From NCBI GenBank assembly GCA_910588955.1, contig CAJURQ010000006.1:44949-108948 (forward strand): 64,000 nt of DNA. The letters are read 5' to 3'. The notes beneath the pieces were generated by a model. That model saw only the letters and a program-made list of their open reading frames with translations, made no database searches and was not told the DNA's origin. The stretch comes from an uncultured Lachnospiraceae bacterium (lineage in GTDB: Bacteria; Bacillota; Clostridia; Lachnospirales; Lachnospiraceae). The translations under genes were made by a program, and so were the position numbers. Positions 25,176 to 35,584 of the stretch are shown here, in pieces. Position 1 is the first letter of the stretch. Each line of letters starts with the position of its first letter.

Positions 25176-28100
25176 TTACAAATACAGCACATAATCCTGC
25201 ATCTCTTTCCTGAATCCCGCCTTGTGCAGAGCTTCTGCCGCTGTGTCAGGGTATTCTTTCACCACGATCCGCTTCCTATCCGAAAAAATACTGCCCCGCC
25301 TGAATTTCTCCGCAAATAACCGCAGGCATTCCTCCTGCAATTCCGCCTCCCATATCCGCAGAACTTTTCCCTGCCGCTCCATCACGGCAACCGGCAGCCC
25401 GCCGTAACAGGCGACCGCCGTTCCCGGTACATTAATAAAGCTGCGCCCCTCCTTATGCGGCAATACTTTTCCCCAGCACTGCGCCGGATCCGCCGCATTG
25501 ATCCAAACCAGTTTTTTCTGAGGTTCTTGCAGTCTGCGCACCACGCTCTCATAATCTTTTCCCAAAATAAACTGTGCGCCGGAAAGGTCTTTCACAAAAT
25601 ACCCCCGCCTTGCCTGTCCCGTATATTCCCATACGCGAAGCACCGAAAGCGCCTCCTGCCATGACAGCCCGCATGCCGCCGTTGTCTCTTTGCTGAGAAT
25701 GGGACTGACGAGGAAACAGGCGTTCAGCTTCTCTTCGATGGTCTTCTCCCGCACAGGTCTGACGATATCCCACCTTCCCGTCTGCAATGCCTTTACGCGC
25801 AGATTGACACGCTGTCTTACCGCCACTTTTTTTGTCTTTTCGCGGTCAATCCACTGCCGCACCGGCAGAAAACTGTCCGCATAGACAAGCCCCTTTTCCA
25901 TCAGGGACAGCAAAATATCATAGGGCAGCTTGTCCGGCAGCAAGTTATTGAGCGACTGCATAAAACAGGCGCCGCGCCTGACGATCGCTTCGTAAATAAC
26001 ACGTTCTTCCTCAGTCAAATCTTTCCCCGTCAAATCCTCCTGCTGTCTGTCCGCCTCCCAGTCAACATCCGACTGAAAATCAAAGCGCAGACCGTCCTTC
26101 TCCTCCATATGCCAGAACAGCTCGCCCTCTGCCAGATACGCATCCAGCAGGGAAGGTTTATAATTTCTCACATGACCGGGCAGCAAAATCTTTTCCCAGA
26201 AGGCGGCGGGAAACGTCATTCCTGCATACTGTCTGAGTGTCTCCTGCAGACATTCCGCTGACGGCGCGCCGGATTCCAGTTTCGACAGCATAAGAGCCGC
26301 ATAATTTTCAGCTGGGCAGGTCTGTATCTCTTCCCGTCGGTTCTTCAACGTCCGCACTCTGGCGCGTCTGTATAACTCTCCGTGATAATATCTGCCATCC
26401 TGTTTTACCGCCGCCTGCTGCCGACACAGCTCTTCCAAAATTTCCTCCGTCAACGCTGCAGACCAACCGTATCGGTCCGCTGTCTGTTTGGCATCCACCG
26501 CACCCCTGTAACGCAGCATCCGCCGGACGATATGAAGCTGCGCATCTAAAATCTGTCCGCCTTCCTGCTCCGCCGTTTGCCGTCCCGCAGTTTCTTCCGT
26601 CTGCCCGCTGCCAGAACCCAAGCAATCCTGCAATGCCGCTTTTGCCACTTCCGTCCCGCCCAGCGCTGCATCATACTCCGCCTCCTGCTCCGCGGCAATC
26701 CACAACCCCTGCTCCAGATACAGCACTCTGCCTTCCTTTGCCAGACTGTCCAGCCATTCCACCGGAATATCCAGTTCTCCCGCCGCCAGATCGCCTTCGG
26801 TCATGAGAAGTGCATGCAGTTGTTTCTCATCTTTGGGCAGGCGGTTTCTCTCCTGCACCTCTGAAAGTTCACGTTCCCCCGGACGGATCAGATGCTTTTC
26901 TTTCGCCAAAGTCTCCTCCACCGCACCGTGGATTCCTCGCGGCGTTGGCGCATAGTCATACATCACCGCCGCTTCCTGACTCCACTGTAGAGGCAGCGAC
27001 ATCGGGGACGGTATGTCCGTATAGATTTCCCGCACCTTGACCGCGCCGCTGCGAATATCATAGAGCAGCGCCTGCACCCCTTCCGCGTCCCACAGCTCCT
27101 GCATACACTCCCGCCTTGTCTCCCGAATCAGCGGGTGCTCCTGCTCCCTGACCAACTGTTCCAGCATTTCCGCGCTCTTTAATCTCTGCATCCACAGGGG
27201 CTGTCTGCCGTTTTTCCGCACACCCATCATCAACGCCCTGCCGCTGTTGTAGCGAAACGCCATATTAAAAAGCGGCGTGGCAGGCAGTAAAATTTCCAGT
27301 TTCCGCAGGCATGCATCCGCATCCACTCTCTGCAGCAGTCCTTCGGGCAGTTTCTGTTCGCCATAAGAATAGAGCAGAAAGCCGTCCTCCTCGTCAACGC
27401 TGCCGATCTCCATCTGCAATTCTTCTCTTGCCGTCTGCGCCGCAAGCAGGGACAGGGGCGCATTGATCCGCCTGCCAAAGACAGAGTGCACCATCATCTG
27501 GCTGTTTCCCACCGTATCCTTAAAGTGTTCCACAATGATCGTCTCATGATCCGGCAGGCTGCCCGCCGCTTTAATCTGCCGCTCCAGATAGCCGGACGCC
27601 AAAGACGCCGCTGTCTCGTCAAGCCCTAACTCGCCAAGCGCTTCCTGTAATCTGTCCTCCTCGTAAGCGCCCTGTAAAGAACGAAAAATACGTCCAAACG
27701 CTTCTCCTGTCCGTTTGTCCCTCCCTTTGATCTCCCCATGCCAAAAAGGAAGCCTCGCGCCTTCCATCTTTGCCTGCGTCACCGTCACGGTATCGCGGCT
27801 GATATTCGTAATCTTCCACGCAAAAGAGCCAAGAATGAAACGGTCACCCCTTTGGGACTCATAGATAAATTCCTCATCCACCTCGCCCAGCTTGACTCCT
27901 TCCTCGTTCTTTACCGTATATAATCCTTTGTCAGGAATCGTTCCGCCCGCCGACACGGCTAACATCCTGCTGTAACCGTCTCCCTCCACCTTTTCATGAA
28001 TGCGATCGTAAAGAATCCTCGGCCGCACGGGAATATCCCTCTCATGTTCATAATCTCCCGCCAGCATAGAAAGGACCGCCTTCACATCCTCTCTGGTAAT

Positions 28101-29393
28101 CTCGCAAAAGGACCATGCGCGGGGCAGAATTTCCATCACTTCATCAATCTCATAACTCCGAAAGGCTGCCATGGACACCAAATGCTGCGCCAGCACATCC
28201 AGACACTGTTTGGGCGGTTTGACATGTTCCACGCCGCCTTCCCTTGCAAGCTGCGCCGTCATGCCGCAGGACACACACTCCGCCGCCATTCTGGGGAACA
28301 GATACATCACGCTGACACGCCCCGGGTTATGACCTGCCCGTCCCAGCCGCTGCATCGTTCCCGAAATCGTGCGGGGACAGCCCACCTGCAGTACCTGATC
28401 GATCTCTCCCACATCGATTCCCAGTTCCATAGAAGATGTGGCGCACAACAGTCTCAGTTTACCGTCCCGCAGCTGCAGCTCCGTCTCCATTCTCTGTTCC
28501 TTGGAAAGACTTCCGTGGTGTACTCTGGCAAAACCGTCTCCTCCTAATTGGTTTACATAATATGCAAGTTTCTCCGCATATCTCCTTCCCTCCACAAAGG
28601 CAATCACGCTACGGTTGCCCTGACAATACTGATAGACCAGCTTCCCCAGCTCCTCCCACACAGGATCCTTTCGGGGACCCTTGGTCGCATCCGGATAAGG
28701 GCTTAAAATTTCCAACCGCACCTGTTTTTTCATGTTTGGCGCAATGATTTTTACCTCCTCGGGAGCCAGATACTGCGCCGCTGTCTCCAACGGCTCTATG
28801 GTGGCGGACAGTCCGATGCGCTGCAGAGGTTTTCCGCACAGATGATCCAGCCTTGCCAGAGAAAGCATTAAATGCGCACCCCTTTTAGTATCGATCAGAG
28901 CGTGCAGTTCGTCGATGATCACCGCACCGGCTGTCGCCAGCACGTTCTGCCCTGTCTTGCTGGAGAGCATCAGATACAGAGATTCCGGCGTGATGATCAG
29001 AATATGCGGCGGTTTCCTAGACATTCTCTGCCTGTCCCGCTGGGAAGTATCTCCCGTGCGGATTCCCACCGATATCATTTCCTGCGCGCCAATTCCCTCT
29101 AAAGGACGCTTTAAGTTCTCCCGGATATCCGCCGCCAAAGATTTGAGCGGAGAGACATAGATGAGCTGTAATTCCTGCGGCAGCGTCCCGGCTTCCGCCT
29201 GTCGCTTCATCCGATCCAGAAACACAAAGAAAGCCGACAAGGTTTTCCCCGTACCCGTGGGCGCGGAAATCAGCGCATGGCTTCCCTCCGCAATGACCGA
29301 CCAGCTCTCCTTCTGTACGGGGGTCGGCTCCCCAAGCGTATCGGCAAACCAGTCTGCCGTCTGTTTTTCAAATAGAGTTAACACATTTTCCAT
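25176..29393 (-). CDS. lhr: Lhr-type large ATP-dependent helicase
   Basis: An SF2 helicase of about 1405 residues. The N-terminal helicase core has Q-motif PTPVQKESW, Walker A APTGTGKT, YVSPLKSLAADIRENL, DELHAL (DEAH-like box), GLSATIEP (motif III) and the QRLGRAGHNPG motif VI. An Lhr WH/beta-barrel region follows (FILGSFAWKI, GARLPFWHGE), then a long C-terminal extension (about 860-1405) of repeated winged-helix-like segments typical of the 'large' Lhr/Lhr-C bacterial form. Lhr proteins unwind DNA:RNA and DNA structures in repair. Start at 29393 with GAGGGG four bases upstream. It stands alone and looks intact. Confidence 0.93.
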   Translation of the reverse strand: MENVLTLFEKQTADWFADTLGEPTPVQKESWSVIAEGSHALISAPTGTGKTLSAFFVFLDRMKRQAEAGTLPQELQLIYVSPLKSLAADIRENLKRPLEGIGAQEMISVGIRTGDTSQRDRQRMSRKPPHILIITPESLYLMLSSKTGQNVLATAGAVIIDELHALIDTKRGAHLMLSLARLDHLCGKPLQRIGLSATIEPLETAAQYLAPEEVKIIAPNMKKQVRLEILSPYPDATKGPRKDPVWEELGKLVYQYCQGNRSVIAFVEGRRYAEKLAYYVNQLGGDGFARVHHGSLSKEQRMETELQLRDGKLRLLCATSSMELGIDVGEIDQVLQVGCPRTISGTMQRLGRAGHNPGRVSVMYLFPRMAAECVSCGMTAQLAREGGVEHVKPPKQCLDVLAQHLVSMAAFRSYEIDEVMEILPRAWSFCEITREDVKAVLSMLAGDYEHERDIPVRPRILYDRIHEKVEGDGYSRMLAVSAGGTIPDKGLYTVKNEEGVKLGEVDEEFIYESQRGDRFILGSFAWKITNISRDTVTVTQAKMEGARLPFWHGEIKGRDKRTGEAFGRIFRSLQGAYEEDRLQEALGELGLDETAASLASGYLERQIKAAGSLPDHETIIVEHFKDTVGNSQMMVHSVFGRRINAPLSLLAAQTAREELQMEIGSVDEEDGFLLYSYGEQKLPEGLLQRVDADACLRKLEILLPATPLFNMAFRYNSGRALMMGVRKNGRQPLWMQRLKSAEMLEQLVREQEHPLIRETRRECMQELWDAEGVQALLYDIRSGAVKVREIYTDIPSPMSLPLQWSQEAAVMYDYAPTPRGIHGAVEETLAKEKHLIRPGERELSEVQERNRLPKDEKQLHALLMTEGDLAAGELDIPVEWLDSLAKEGRVLYLEQGLWIAAEQEAEYDAALGGTEVAKAALQDCLGSGSGQTEETAGRQTAEQEGGQILDAQLHIVRRMLRYRGAVDAKQTADRYGWSAALTEEILEELCRQQAAVKQDGRYYHGELYRRARVRTLKNRREEIQTCPAENYAALMLSKLESGAPSAECLQETLRQYAGMTFPAAFWEKILLPGHVRNYKPSLLDAYLAEGELFWHMEEKDGLRFDFQSDVDWEADRQQEDLTGKDLTEEERVIYEAIVRRGACFMQSLNNLLPDKLPYDILLSLMEKGLVYADSFLPVRQWIDREKTKKVAVRQRVNLRVKALQTGRWDIVRPVREKTIEEKLNACFLVSPILSKETTAACGLSWQEALSVLRVWEYTGQARRGYFVKDLSGAQFILGKDYESVVRRLQEPQKKLVWINAADPAQCWGKVLPHKEGRSFINVPGTAVACYGGLPVAVMERQGKVLRIWEAELQEECLRLFAEKFRRGSIFSDRKRIVVKEYPDTAAEALHKAGFRKEMQDYVLYL

Positions 29394-29562
29394 GATGCCC
29401 CTCTTTTCAATCTGCCTGATTATTTCATTGTACACATCCAAAACAAAGCCTGCAATATCTCACTGCAACGTTTTTAAACCGCTTTTCGCATCGTTCGAGA
29501 CAGCATTGTGACCCCGTCGATTATATGATACAATTAAAAAAATTATATTATGGAGGCGCCAT

Positions 29563-30129
29563 ATGAGTATTTACGAGTTCTGCCCTACGCTGGAAAGCGA
29601 TAAATTTATACTGCGGTTATTTCAGGAGGAAGACTGCGACGAGCTTTTAAAAGTTTACAGCGACAAAAACGCCCTGCCGTTTTTTAACAGCGATAACTGC
29701 GACGGCGACAATTTTTATTACGCGACAAAGGAGCGGATGGCGGAGGCGCTTGCGTTTTGGAAAATGTCCTATGAAAACGGCTGGTTTGCAAGGCTCTCCA
29801 TTATCGACAAAACATCCTCGGAAGTGATTGGAACCGTCGAACTGTGTTTAAGAATTTCCGAAGACGTCTATCATAATATGGGAATCCTGCGGATCGACGT
29901 CCGGAGCGACTACGAAAAAGACGACGCACTGTATGACATTACCGCATTGATCGCGCCGCGTCTTCCGGAATTGCTAAACTGCAACGGCGTCATCACCAAA
30001 GTCCCCATCTATGCGGTAGAACGGGCAAAAGCCATGCAGAAGGCAGGGTTTACCAAGTCAGAGCAATATCTGATCGGAAAGACCGGATACGCGTATGACG
30101 GTTACTGGACATATAAAACAGCAAACTAG
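29563..30129 (+). CDS. GNAT family N-acetyltransferase
   Basis: A 188-residue protein with the RimJ/RimL-like GNAT layout: LESDKFILRLFQEEDCDELLKVY at the start, then WFARLSIIDKTSSEVIGTVEL (strands 3-4), GILRIDVRSDYEKDD in place of the acetyl-CoA loop, and a KAMQKAGFTKSEQYL end. The usual Q/RxxGxG/A loop is not clearly conserved, so acetyl-CoA binding should be treated with caution. GGAGG seven bases before the ATG and a TATGATACAAT -10 region near 29525. The lipoprotein gene follows 17 bases later and is probably cotranscribed. Confidence 0.8.
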   Translation: MSIYEFCPTLESDKFILRLFQEEDCDELLKVYSDKNALPFFNSDNCDGDNFYYATKERMAEALAFWKMSYENGWFARLSIIDKTSSEVIGTVELCLRISEDVYHNMGILRIDVRSDYEKDDALYDITALIAPRLPELLNCNGVITKVPIYAVERAKAMQKAGFTKSEQYLIGKTGYAYDGYWTYKTAN

Positions 30130-30146
30130 GAAAAGAGGATCACATT

Positions 30147-31571
30147 ATGAAAAAGAAAACGTTCACCTCTCAAATATCCGCCGTACTTTTCACTGCCGCT
30201 TTACTCGCAGCCGGCGTGAGCGCGTGCGGCACGCAGGACAGTTCCGATTCGGATACCAAATTTGAAATCTCACCGATTACCGATGACGGAGAATCCACCG
30301 GATCAGAAACCGACAAGCCACAGGACGCTTCGCAGACAGGAGACGCCGCCGGGAATACCGGCGAAAATTCTGACATAGATGTCACATCGAATACTCCAGA
30401 CGCATCGGAACAGAAAGCCCCCGAAAATCCCGTCTCCGTCACTTTCGAGAAATCTGTCGACGAGATCAAGAGCGACGACGGCACGGTAATTTGCACAAAC
30501 AGCGTACAGATGCCCGTGGTAAGCATCAAGGGCGCGGAGGAGATTGCGGAAAAGATCAACGCCGATCTGGAAAAATACTACCAGACTTTTTCCACAAATA
30601 ACAATGGAACTGTCGATATAGCAAAAGAAGACTATGCGGCAAGCCTCGGAGAAGACGGCTGGGACTTTCTCGCCTACAGCACAGATGTCAGCGTGAAAGT
30701 GACCCGCATGGACGACGCCGTGATCTCCTTCCAGATCACCCTCTACGATTACACCGGCGGCGCACACGGCAACTACGGCTCTGGCGGCAGAAACTACAGC
30801 GCGAAGACAGGCGAACTTCTCGCCTTTGACGAGATCTCCGGGGACTACGAGGCATTTCATGCCACGGTTCTCGATTACATGATCAATCTGGCGGAGACAC
30901 CCGCCTACAAAGATAGGCTGTTCGGTCCGCCTTCCAAGGACGATTTGGACAGCGCGCTGTTTGAGGGTGACAACTGGGTATTTACCCGGAGCGGCATCAG
31001 TTTTTTAGCTGCCCCCTATCTACTCGGTCCTTATGCTTCCGGGGAAATTTCTTTTATGCTGCCTTATGAAAAAGCATACGATCTTGGCTTAAAAGAGGAC
31101 TTCCGCTACAACGGCAATTTTGTGGACGAACGCTACTATATTTACAAATATGATCCGGAAACTTTTGAACCGATTGTGGACGGCACGCCCGACAATTATT
31201 TTGATCTGGACGGAGACGGCACGGAAGAGGGACTCGCCTTCTACGGTCAGGTCGTTGACCCTGCCACTGGAGAAAGCCGCTATGCTTTTTATATTGACGG
31301 AAAAGATTACGGGGACGTGATCAATGACGAACTAATGAATATAAAAGACAACGGCTATATGGAAAACACTTATGCGCTGTATCACGCCGACGCCCCGGAC
31401 GGGGGTGTTCCGGCGATCGCCGTGCTGTTCACGGAGTTTGGGGAAGGGGAGGATGATAACGGCGATCCCGTCAGGCATCCACGCTCCTTTATCTTCGGCT
31501 ACACGAAAGAACAGGGGCTGTACTATATGTATTGGGAAGAAGGGTTTGTAACGCTGCCCAGACAGCCGTAA
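30147..31571 (+). CDS. Lipoprotein with DUF4163/DUF3298 (PdaC/RsiV-like) domains
   Basis: A 474-residue exported lipoprotein. Signal peptide with lipobox VSAC (Cys27), a low-complexity Ser/Asp/Glu linker to about residue 95, then a DUF4163-DUF3298 pair (about 95-300) containing the family hallmark DYTGGAHGNYG. The same module is found in the sensor part of anti-sigma factor RsiV, which binds lysozyme, and in deacetylase PdaC. The C-terminal 130 residues form an unassigned domain with an EF-hand/dockerin-like DLDGDGTEEG calcium-type loop. Predicted at the outer face of the membrane, possibly binding a wall component. No regulator partner lies next to it. Confidence 0.85.
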   Translation: MKKKTFTSQISAVLFTAALLAAGVSACGTQDSSDSDTKFEISPITDDGESTGSETDKPQDASQTGDAAGNTGENSDIDVTSNTPDASEQKAPENPVSVTFEKSVDEIKSDDGTVICTNSVQMPVVSIKGAEEIAEKINADLEKYYQTFSTNNNGTVDIAKEDYAASLGEDGWDFLAYSTDVSVKVTRMDDAVISFQITLYDYTGGAHGNYGSGGRNYSAKTGELLAFDEISGDYEAFHATVLDYMINLAETPAYKDRLFGPPSKDDLDSALFEGDNWVFTRSGISFLAAPYLLGPYASGEISFMLPYEKAYDLGLKEDFRYNGNFVDERYYIYKYDPETFEPIVDGTPDNYFDLDGDGTEEGLAFYGQVVDPATGESRYAFYIDGKDYGDVINDELMNIKDNGYMENTYALYHADAPDGGVPAIAVLFTEFGEGEDDNGDPVRHPRSFIFGYTKEQGLYYMYWEEGFVTLPRQP

Positions 31572-31574
31572 AAT

Positions 31575-32687
31575 CTATGAACACCCTTTCACAGCCTCCG
31601 CAATCTCACAAGCCTCCGCAGCCGGATAGAACAGCCGCGCGGAGGCTTCCAGCGCAATATCGGTAATACTTTCCTTTTTCAAATAAAACTCTACTTCCGA
31701 GGGAGACATTTCGTTCTCCCTCTCTCTCCATGTCTGAATCAGATCGTTCAGCTTCTGAAAGTGCGCCATCAACGCTCCAAAATCCTGTATGCGGTCAATG
31801 GTACTGCTGCCGTAAGCCTGTTTTTCCAGCTCGCACACCGCTATCACCTGCATGGACATCTTCAACTCTCCCGTAATGTCAGAGGCTTCCATCAGCACGT
31901 CCGGGCGTTTCTCCAGACATGTGAGCATGTACTCTTTCGCCCCGGCAATATCCTTTTTTGCAAAGTACTCTGCCAACCGCTCCTTGATCTCCGCCGTCTC
32001 CCGCTTTTCATCGGTCATACCCACCTTGCACTCGCGAACCTTAAGCCCCTGCACCTGCGTCCATACATAGAGCAAAAATTCCGAGATAAAGCCGTAAACC
32101 CGCTTGTGGTAGTCGTCGTACCCGGACGCGTCAATCTTTCTCTCCGCTTTCTCAAAAATACCGAAAAGCCACTCGCAGTAAGCGTCATAAATCTCTTTTT
32201 TGCAGACCATCATATTTCCGAAATAAGTGCCTTTGCCGTGTACCAGTTTCTCAAAGGTCTCATAATACGCCGGCTCATACTGCCGGATCACCTCTCCGAC
32301 AGCGTCCAGATCGTGAATGTTGTAGTCCCCGGCATATCCCTCATAGTAGGTAAAATTCAGTTTCAGCAGCTTGGACGTTATGATATCGCAGGAGGCAAGG
32401 ATTTCCTCATAATCTTTCTCCGTGAAAATCCGCCCTTCCTCTGTGCAGAAATATCTCCGGTAATGGCAGACTCCCACATAGTCGGAAGTCTTTATATTTT
32501 TCCACACCCAGTAAACGCCTGTCAGTTCCCCATAGTAGCAGTTCTTCTCCGAAATACTGACACCCGTGTCATCTCCAATATAGCCCAAATCTGCCTTCCC
32601 GGCTCTGCCCACCTGCAAGGGCACATAGACAGGATCGCCGGGGGTAGGGAATTTTTTGTGAGTCATCGTAAAAATCGTTACGCTCAT
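31575..32687 (-). CDS. DUF4422 family glycosyltransferase-like protein
   Basis: A 370-residue cytosolic protein. The N-terminal two thirds match DUF4422 (MTHKKFPTP start, YIGDDTGVSISEKN, YYGELTGVYWVWKN, VGVCHYRRYF, GNMMVCKKEIYDAYCEWLF, GFISEFLLYVWTQ), a family found in capsule and polysaccharide loci and thought to be glycosyltransferases. The C-terminal 120 residues are helical and unassigned. Start at 32687: its ATGA overlaps the stop of the upstream MATE gene by four bases, indicating coupling; a frame extension of 25 residues lies wholly within that gene. Coupling to a MATE/flippase-like protein makes glycan export a possible role. Confidence 0.85.
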   Translation of the reverse strand: MSVTIFTMTHKKFPTPGDPVYVPLQVGRAGKADLGYIGDDTGVSISEKNCYYGELTGVYWVWKNIKTSDYVGVCHYRRYFCTEEGRIFTEKDYEEILASCDIITSKLLKLNFTYYEGYAGDYNIHDLDAVGEVIRQYEPAYYETFEKLVHGKGTYFGNMMVCKKEIYDAYCEWLFGIFEKAERKIDASGYDDYHKRVYGFISEFLLYVWTQVQGLKVRECKVGMTDEKRETAEIKERLAEYFAKKDIAGAKEYMLTCLEKRPDVLMEASDITGELKMSMQVIAVCELEKQAYGSSTIDRIQDFGALMAHFQKLNDLIQTWRERENEMSPSEVEFYLKKESITDIALEASARLFYPAAEACEIAEAVKGCS

Positions 32688-34024
32688 AACTTCAAAATCC
32701 TCTCCATCTTCTTCCTCACATAGAAAAACGCCGGTATCAAAAAGATATCCGCAAAAATCCACGCCAGCGGATTCGCGAAGCGCACTGCGCTGAACCCGAA
32801 TTTAGGCACAAGCAGGAATCCCGCCAGCGCTCTCGCCAGCATCTCAAACGCGCCCGCAAAGACCGCCAGCCTGCTGAAACCCATTCCCTGAATGAGAAAG
32901 CGCACGATATTCACAAGCGCCAGTGGGAAGTAGAAAACCGCGTTCATCTGGATGAAGGAATAGGCGTTTGCGATGATCTGCGTCTCACCCGCATCCAGAA
33001 ACAGTAAGAGAAGCTGTTTTCCGAACAGGAATACCGCGCCCAGCGCAATCAGGGAATAAATCGCCCCAAGCAGGGTACAGCTTTTCAGTCCCCTGTTCAC
33101 GCGCTCCAAATCACCCGCGCCCACATTCTGTCCGCCGTAAGTTGCCATGGTGGATCCCATCGCGTCAAAGGGGCATACCAATAGCATACTCACCTTACCG
33201 CCCGCCGTGACCGCCGCCACTGCGTTAGAGTCGATGCTGTTCACCGCGCTCTGCAAAATGACGCTGCCGATCGCCGTGATCGAATACTGCAGTCCCATAG
33301 GAATCCCCATATTACAAAGCTTCGCCGCGTAATCCCTGTCCCATCCGCGCTCCTCCTTAGACAGTTTTAAGATTGCAAACTTTTTGCGCATATAGATCAG
33401 ACAGGCAAAACCCGCAACCGCCTGCGACACCACTGTGGCAACCGCCGCGCCGTCCACATGCATGTGAAGCACCACAATGCAGAACACGTCGAGAAAGATA
33501 TTTAAGACAGCCGCCGTCACAAGGAACACGACAGGCGTTCTGCTGTCCCCCAGAGACCGCAGGATCGCCGCCGTCATATTGTAGAGAAACACCACCGGTA
33601 TACCCACAAATATAATAATTATGTAGCGGTAGGAGTCGTCGATGATATTTGCCGGCGTGCGCATCACCTGTAAGATCTGACGGCACAAAAGCGACACCAC
33701 GATCGTGATGACCACTGCAAAGATCACGGACAGCCACACGCTGTTCGCCACAAAGCGTTTCAGCTCGCCCTCATGCTTCGCACCGAACTCCTGCGCGATC
33801 GGAATCCCAAAGCCGTTGCAGACGCCCATACAGAAGCCGATAATCAAAAAGTTGACAGAGCCGGTGGCACCCACCGCCGCCAGCGCGTCCACCCCCAGAT
33901 AATGCCCCACGATCACCGCGTCCATCATACTGTAGAACTGCTGAAAGACAAGTCCGAACAAAAGCGGCACGGCAAAGCCCAGAATCAGCTTCATAGGACT
34001 TCCCTTCGTCATATCTTTTTCCAT
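32684..34024 (-). CDS. MATE family exporter
   Basis: 446 residues, about 12 membrane helices. MTKGSPMKLILGFAVPLLFGLVFQQFYSMMDAVIVGHYLG at the N-terminus is the standard MATE opening; GIPMGLQYSITAIGSVILQ starts the second half. GGAGGAG four bases before the ATG. Coupled by a 4-bp ATGA overlap to the DUF4422 gene. It is divergent from another MATE gene beginning at 34217, so both share a 190-bp control region with AT-rich -10-like elements. The substrate cannot be told from sequence. Confidence 0.92.
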   Translation of the reverse strand: MEKDMTKGSPMKLILGFAVPLLFGLVFQQFYSMMDAVIVGHYLGVDALAAVGATGSVNFLIIGFCMGVCNGFGIPIAQEFGAKHEGELKRFVANSVWLSVIFAVVITIVVSLLCRQILQVMRTPANIIDDSYRYIIIIFVGIPVVFLYNMTAAILRSLGDSRTPVVFLVTAAVLNIFLDVFCIVVLHMHVDGAAVATVVSQAVAGFACLIYMRKKFAILKLSKEERGWDRDYAAKLCNMGIPMGLQYSITAIGSVILQSAVNSIDSNAVAAVTAGGKVSMLLVCPFDAMGSTMATYGGQNVGAGDLERVNRGLKSCTLLGAIYSLIALGAVFLFGKQLLLLFLDAGETQIIANAYSFIQMNAVFYFPLALVNIVRFLIQGMGFSRLAVFAGAFEMLARALAGFLLVPKFGFSAVRFANPLAWIFADIFLIPAFFYVRKKMERILKL

Positions 34025-34216
34025 AATACTCCTCCACCATTCTTCTCAAGCTAATCATTGCAGACGATTTTATCACACTGTTGCAAAAACGCAAGTAGCT
34101 TTTTGATAAAATTTGAATTATTTTAAAAAAATTTTTATATTGGGGAAAACCGATTGACATGGGAAAAAGAATGTATTAAGATGTTATCACTTTACGCAAA
34201 AACGGAGGATTTTTCC

Positions 34217-35584
34217 ATGCAAAGCGCGGCTGCAAAAGATAACTTTTACAATAAAATCTTAAAGCTTGTCATTCCGATTGTGATCCAGAACCTTTTAAGC
34301 GCGGCTGTGAGTTCCGCGGACGTGGTTATGTTAAACTATGTGGGGCAGTCCTCTATCTCCGCCGTATCCCTTGCGGCGAACTACGCGAACGTTCTCTTTA
34401 TGATTTACTACGGTCTGGGGACGGGCGCCTCCATGCTGAGCGCGCAGTATTGGGGAAAGGGCGATCTGCAGCCGATCCGCGCCATTCAGGGAATCGCTAT
34501 GCGGTTTTCCCTCGTGATTTCCCTCGGCTTCTCCGGCTTTGCTCTCTTTGCGCCGGAACTGATGATGAAGCTTTTCACCAACGAAACGGAACTGACCGAG
34601 ATCGGCGCGGGTTATCTGCGCGTGATGGCAGTCACCTATCTGTGCTGGGGCATTATAGAAGTGTATCTGGCGATCCTTCGGAGCATCGGACGCGTAACCG
34701 TCTGCATGGTCCTAAATGTCATGGCTTTTTCTTTAAATATTTTCCTGAACGCCGTATTTATTTTCGGGTTGTTCGGCGCCCCTCAGCTTGGCGCCACCGG
34801 CGTCGCTATCGCCACAGCCCTGTCCCGCATCATCGAACTTGTCGGCTGCATCGTGGTATCCCTGTTCAGCAAGGATATCAAACTCAATCCCGGTTATATG
34901 TTCCTGCGCAATAAACTGCTGTTTCAGGATTTTGTACGGCTTTCCCTTCCCGCTCTGTGCAACGATATCGCGTGGAGCGTCGCTTTCTCCATGTACTCCG
35001 TGATTCTCGGACATATGGGCTCCGACGCGGTTGCCGCCAATTCCCTTGTCGTCGTTGTCAGGAATTTCGGTACCGTGCTCTGCTTTGGCACTGCCAGCGC
35101 AGGAGGCGTTCTGCTCGGAAATGTGATGGGCGAAGGGAATATGGAGCGTGCGAAAGAATATGCCTCCAAGCTGATGAAGCTGACCATCATCACCGGAGCC
35201 ATCGGCGGTGTGATGGTGCTGATCGCCACGCCCTTTGTGCTGCATTTTGCCAAACTTTCCGAGACAGCCATGCACTATCTGAAATATATGCTGCTCATCA
35301 ACACCTACTATATCATGGGAGCCGCCGTCAACACGACGCTGATCGCGGGCGTATTCCGCGCCGGAGGCGACAGCCGTTTCGGTCTGATCTGCGACGTGAT
35401 CGACATGTGGGGCTACGCGGTGCCGCTTGGCTTTCTCGCGGCTTTCGTGTTAAAGCTCCCCGTTCTGTGGGTATATTTCCTGCTGTGCACCGACGAGTTT
35501 GTGAAGTGGCCATGGGTCATCAAACATTACCGCAGCGGCAAATGGCTGAAAAACATTACAAGGGACGATCTGTTCGCACCGTAG
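34217..35584 (+). CDS. MATE family exporter
   Basis: 455 residues, about 12 membrane helices, from a different MATE branch from its divergent neighbour (KLVIPIVIQNLLSAAVSSADVVMLNYVGQSSISAVSLA). Start at 34217 because GGAGG lies eight bases upstream; an in-frame ATG at 34154 has no site. The C-terminal end (KWPWVIKHYRSGKWLKNITRD) is typical of this branch. It overlaps the convergent LuxR-type gene by 29 bases, so antisense interference between the two is possible. Confidence 0.92.
   Translation: MQSAAAKDNFYNKILKLVIPIVIQNLLSAAVSSADVVMLNYVGQSSISAVSLAANYANVLFMIYYGLGTGASMLSAQYWGKGDLQPIRAIQGIAMRFSLVISLGFSGFALFAPELMMKLFTNETELTEIGAGYLRVMAVTYLCWGIIEVYLAILRSIGRVTVCMVLNVMAFSLNIFLNAVFIFGLFGAPQLGATGVAIATALSRIIELVGCIVVSLFSKDIKLNPGYMFLRNKLLFQDFVRLSLPALCNDIAWSVAFSMYSVILGHMGSDAVAANSLVVVVRNFGTVLCFGTASAGGVLLGNVMGEGNMERAKEYASKLMKLTIITGAIGGVMVLIATPFVLHFAKLSETAMHYLKYMLLINTYYIMGAAVNTTLIAGVFRAGGDSRFGLICDVIDMWGYAVPLGFLAAFVLKLPVLWVYFLLCTDEFVKWPWVIKHYRSGKWLKNITRDDLFAP

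Noticed and set aside
31761..32723. Long open frame on the + strand opposite the DUF4422 gene
   Set aside because: Antisense shadow; the minus-strand protein has recognisable family blocks and a coupled start.
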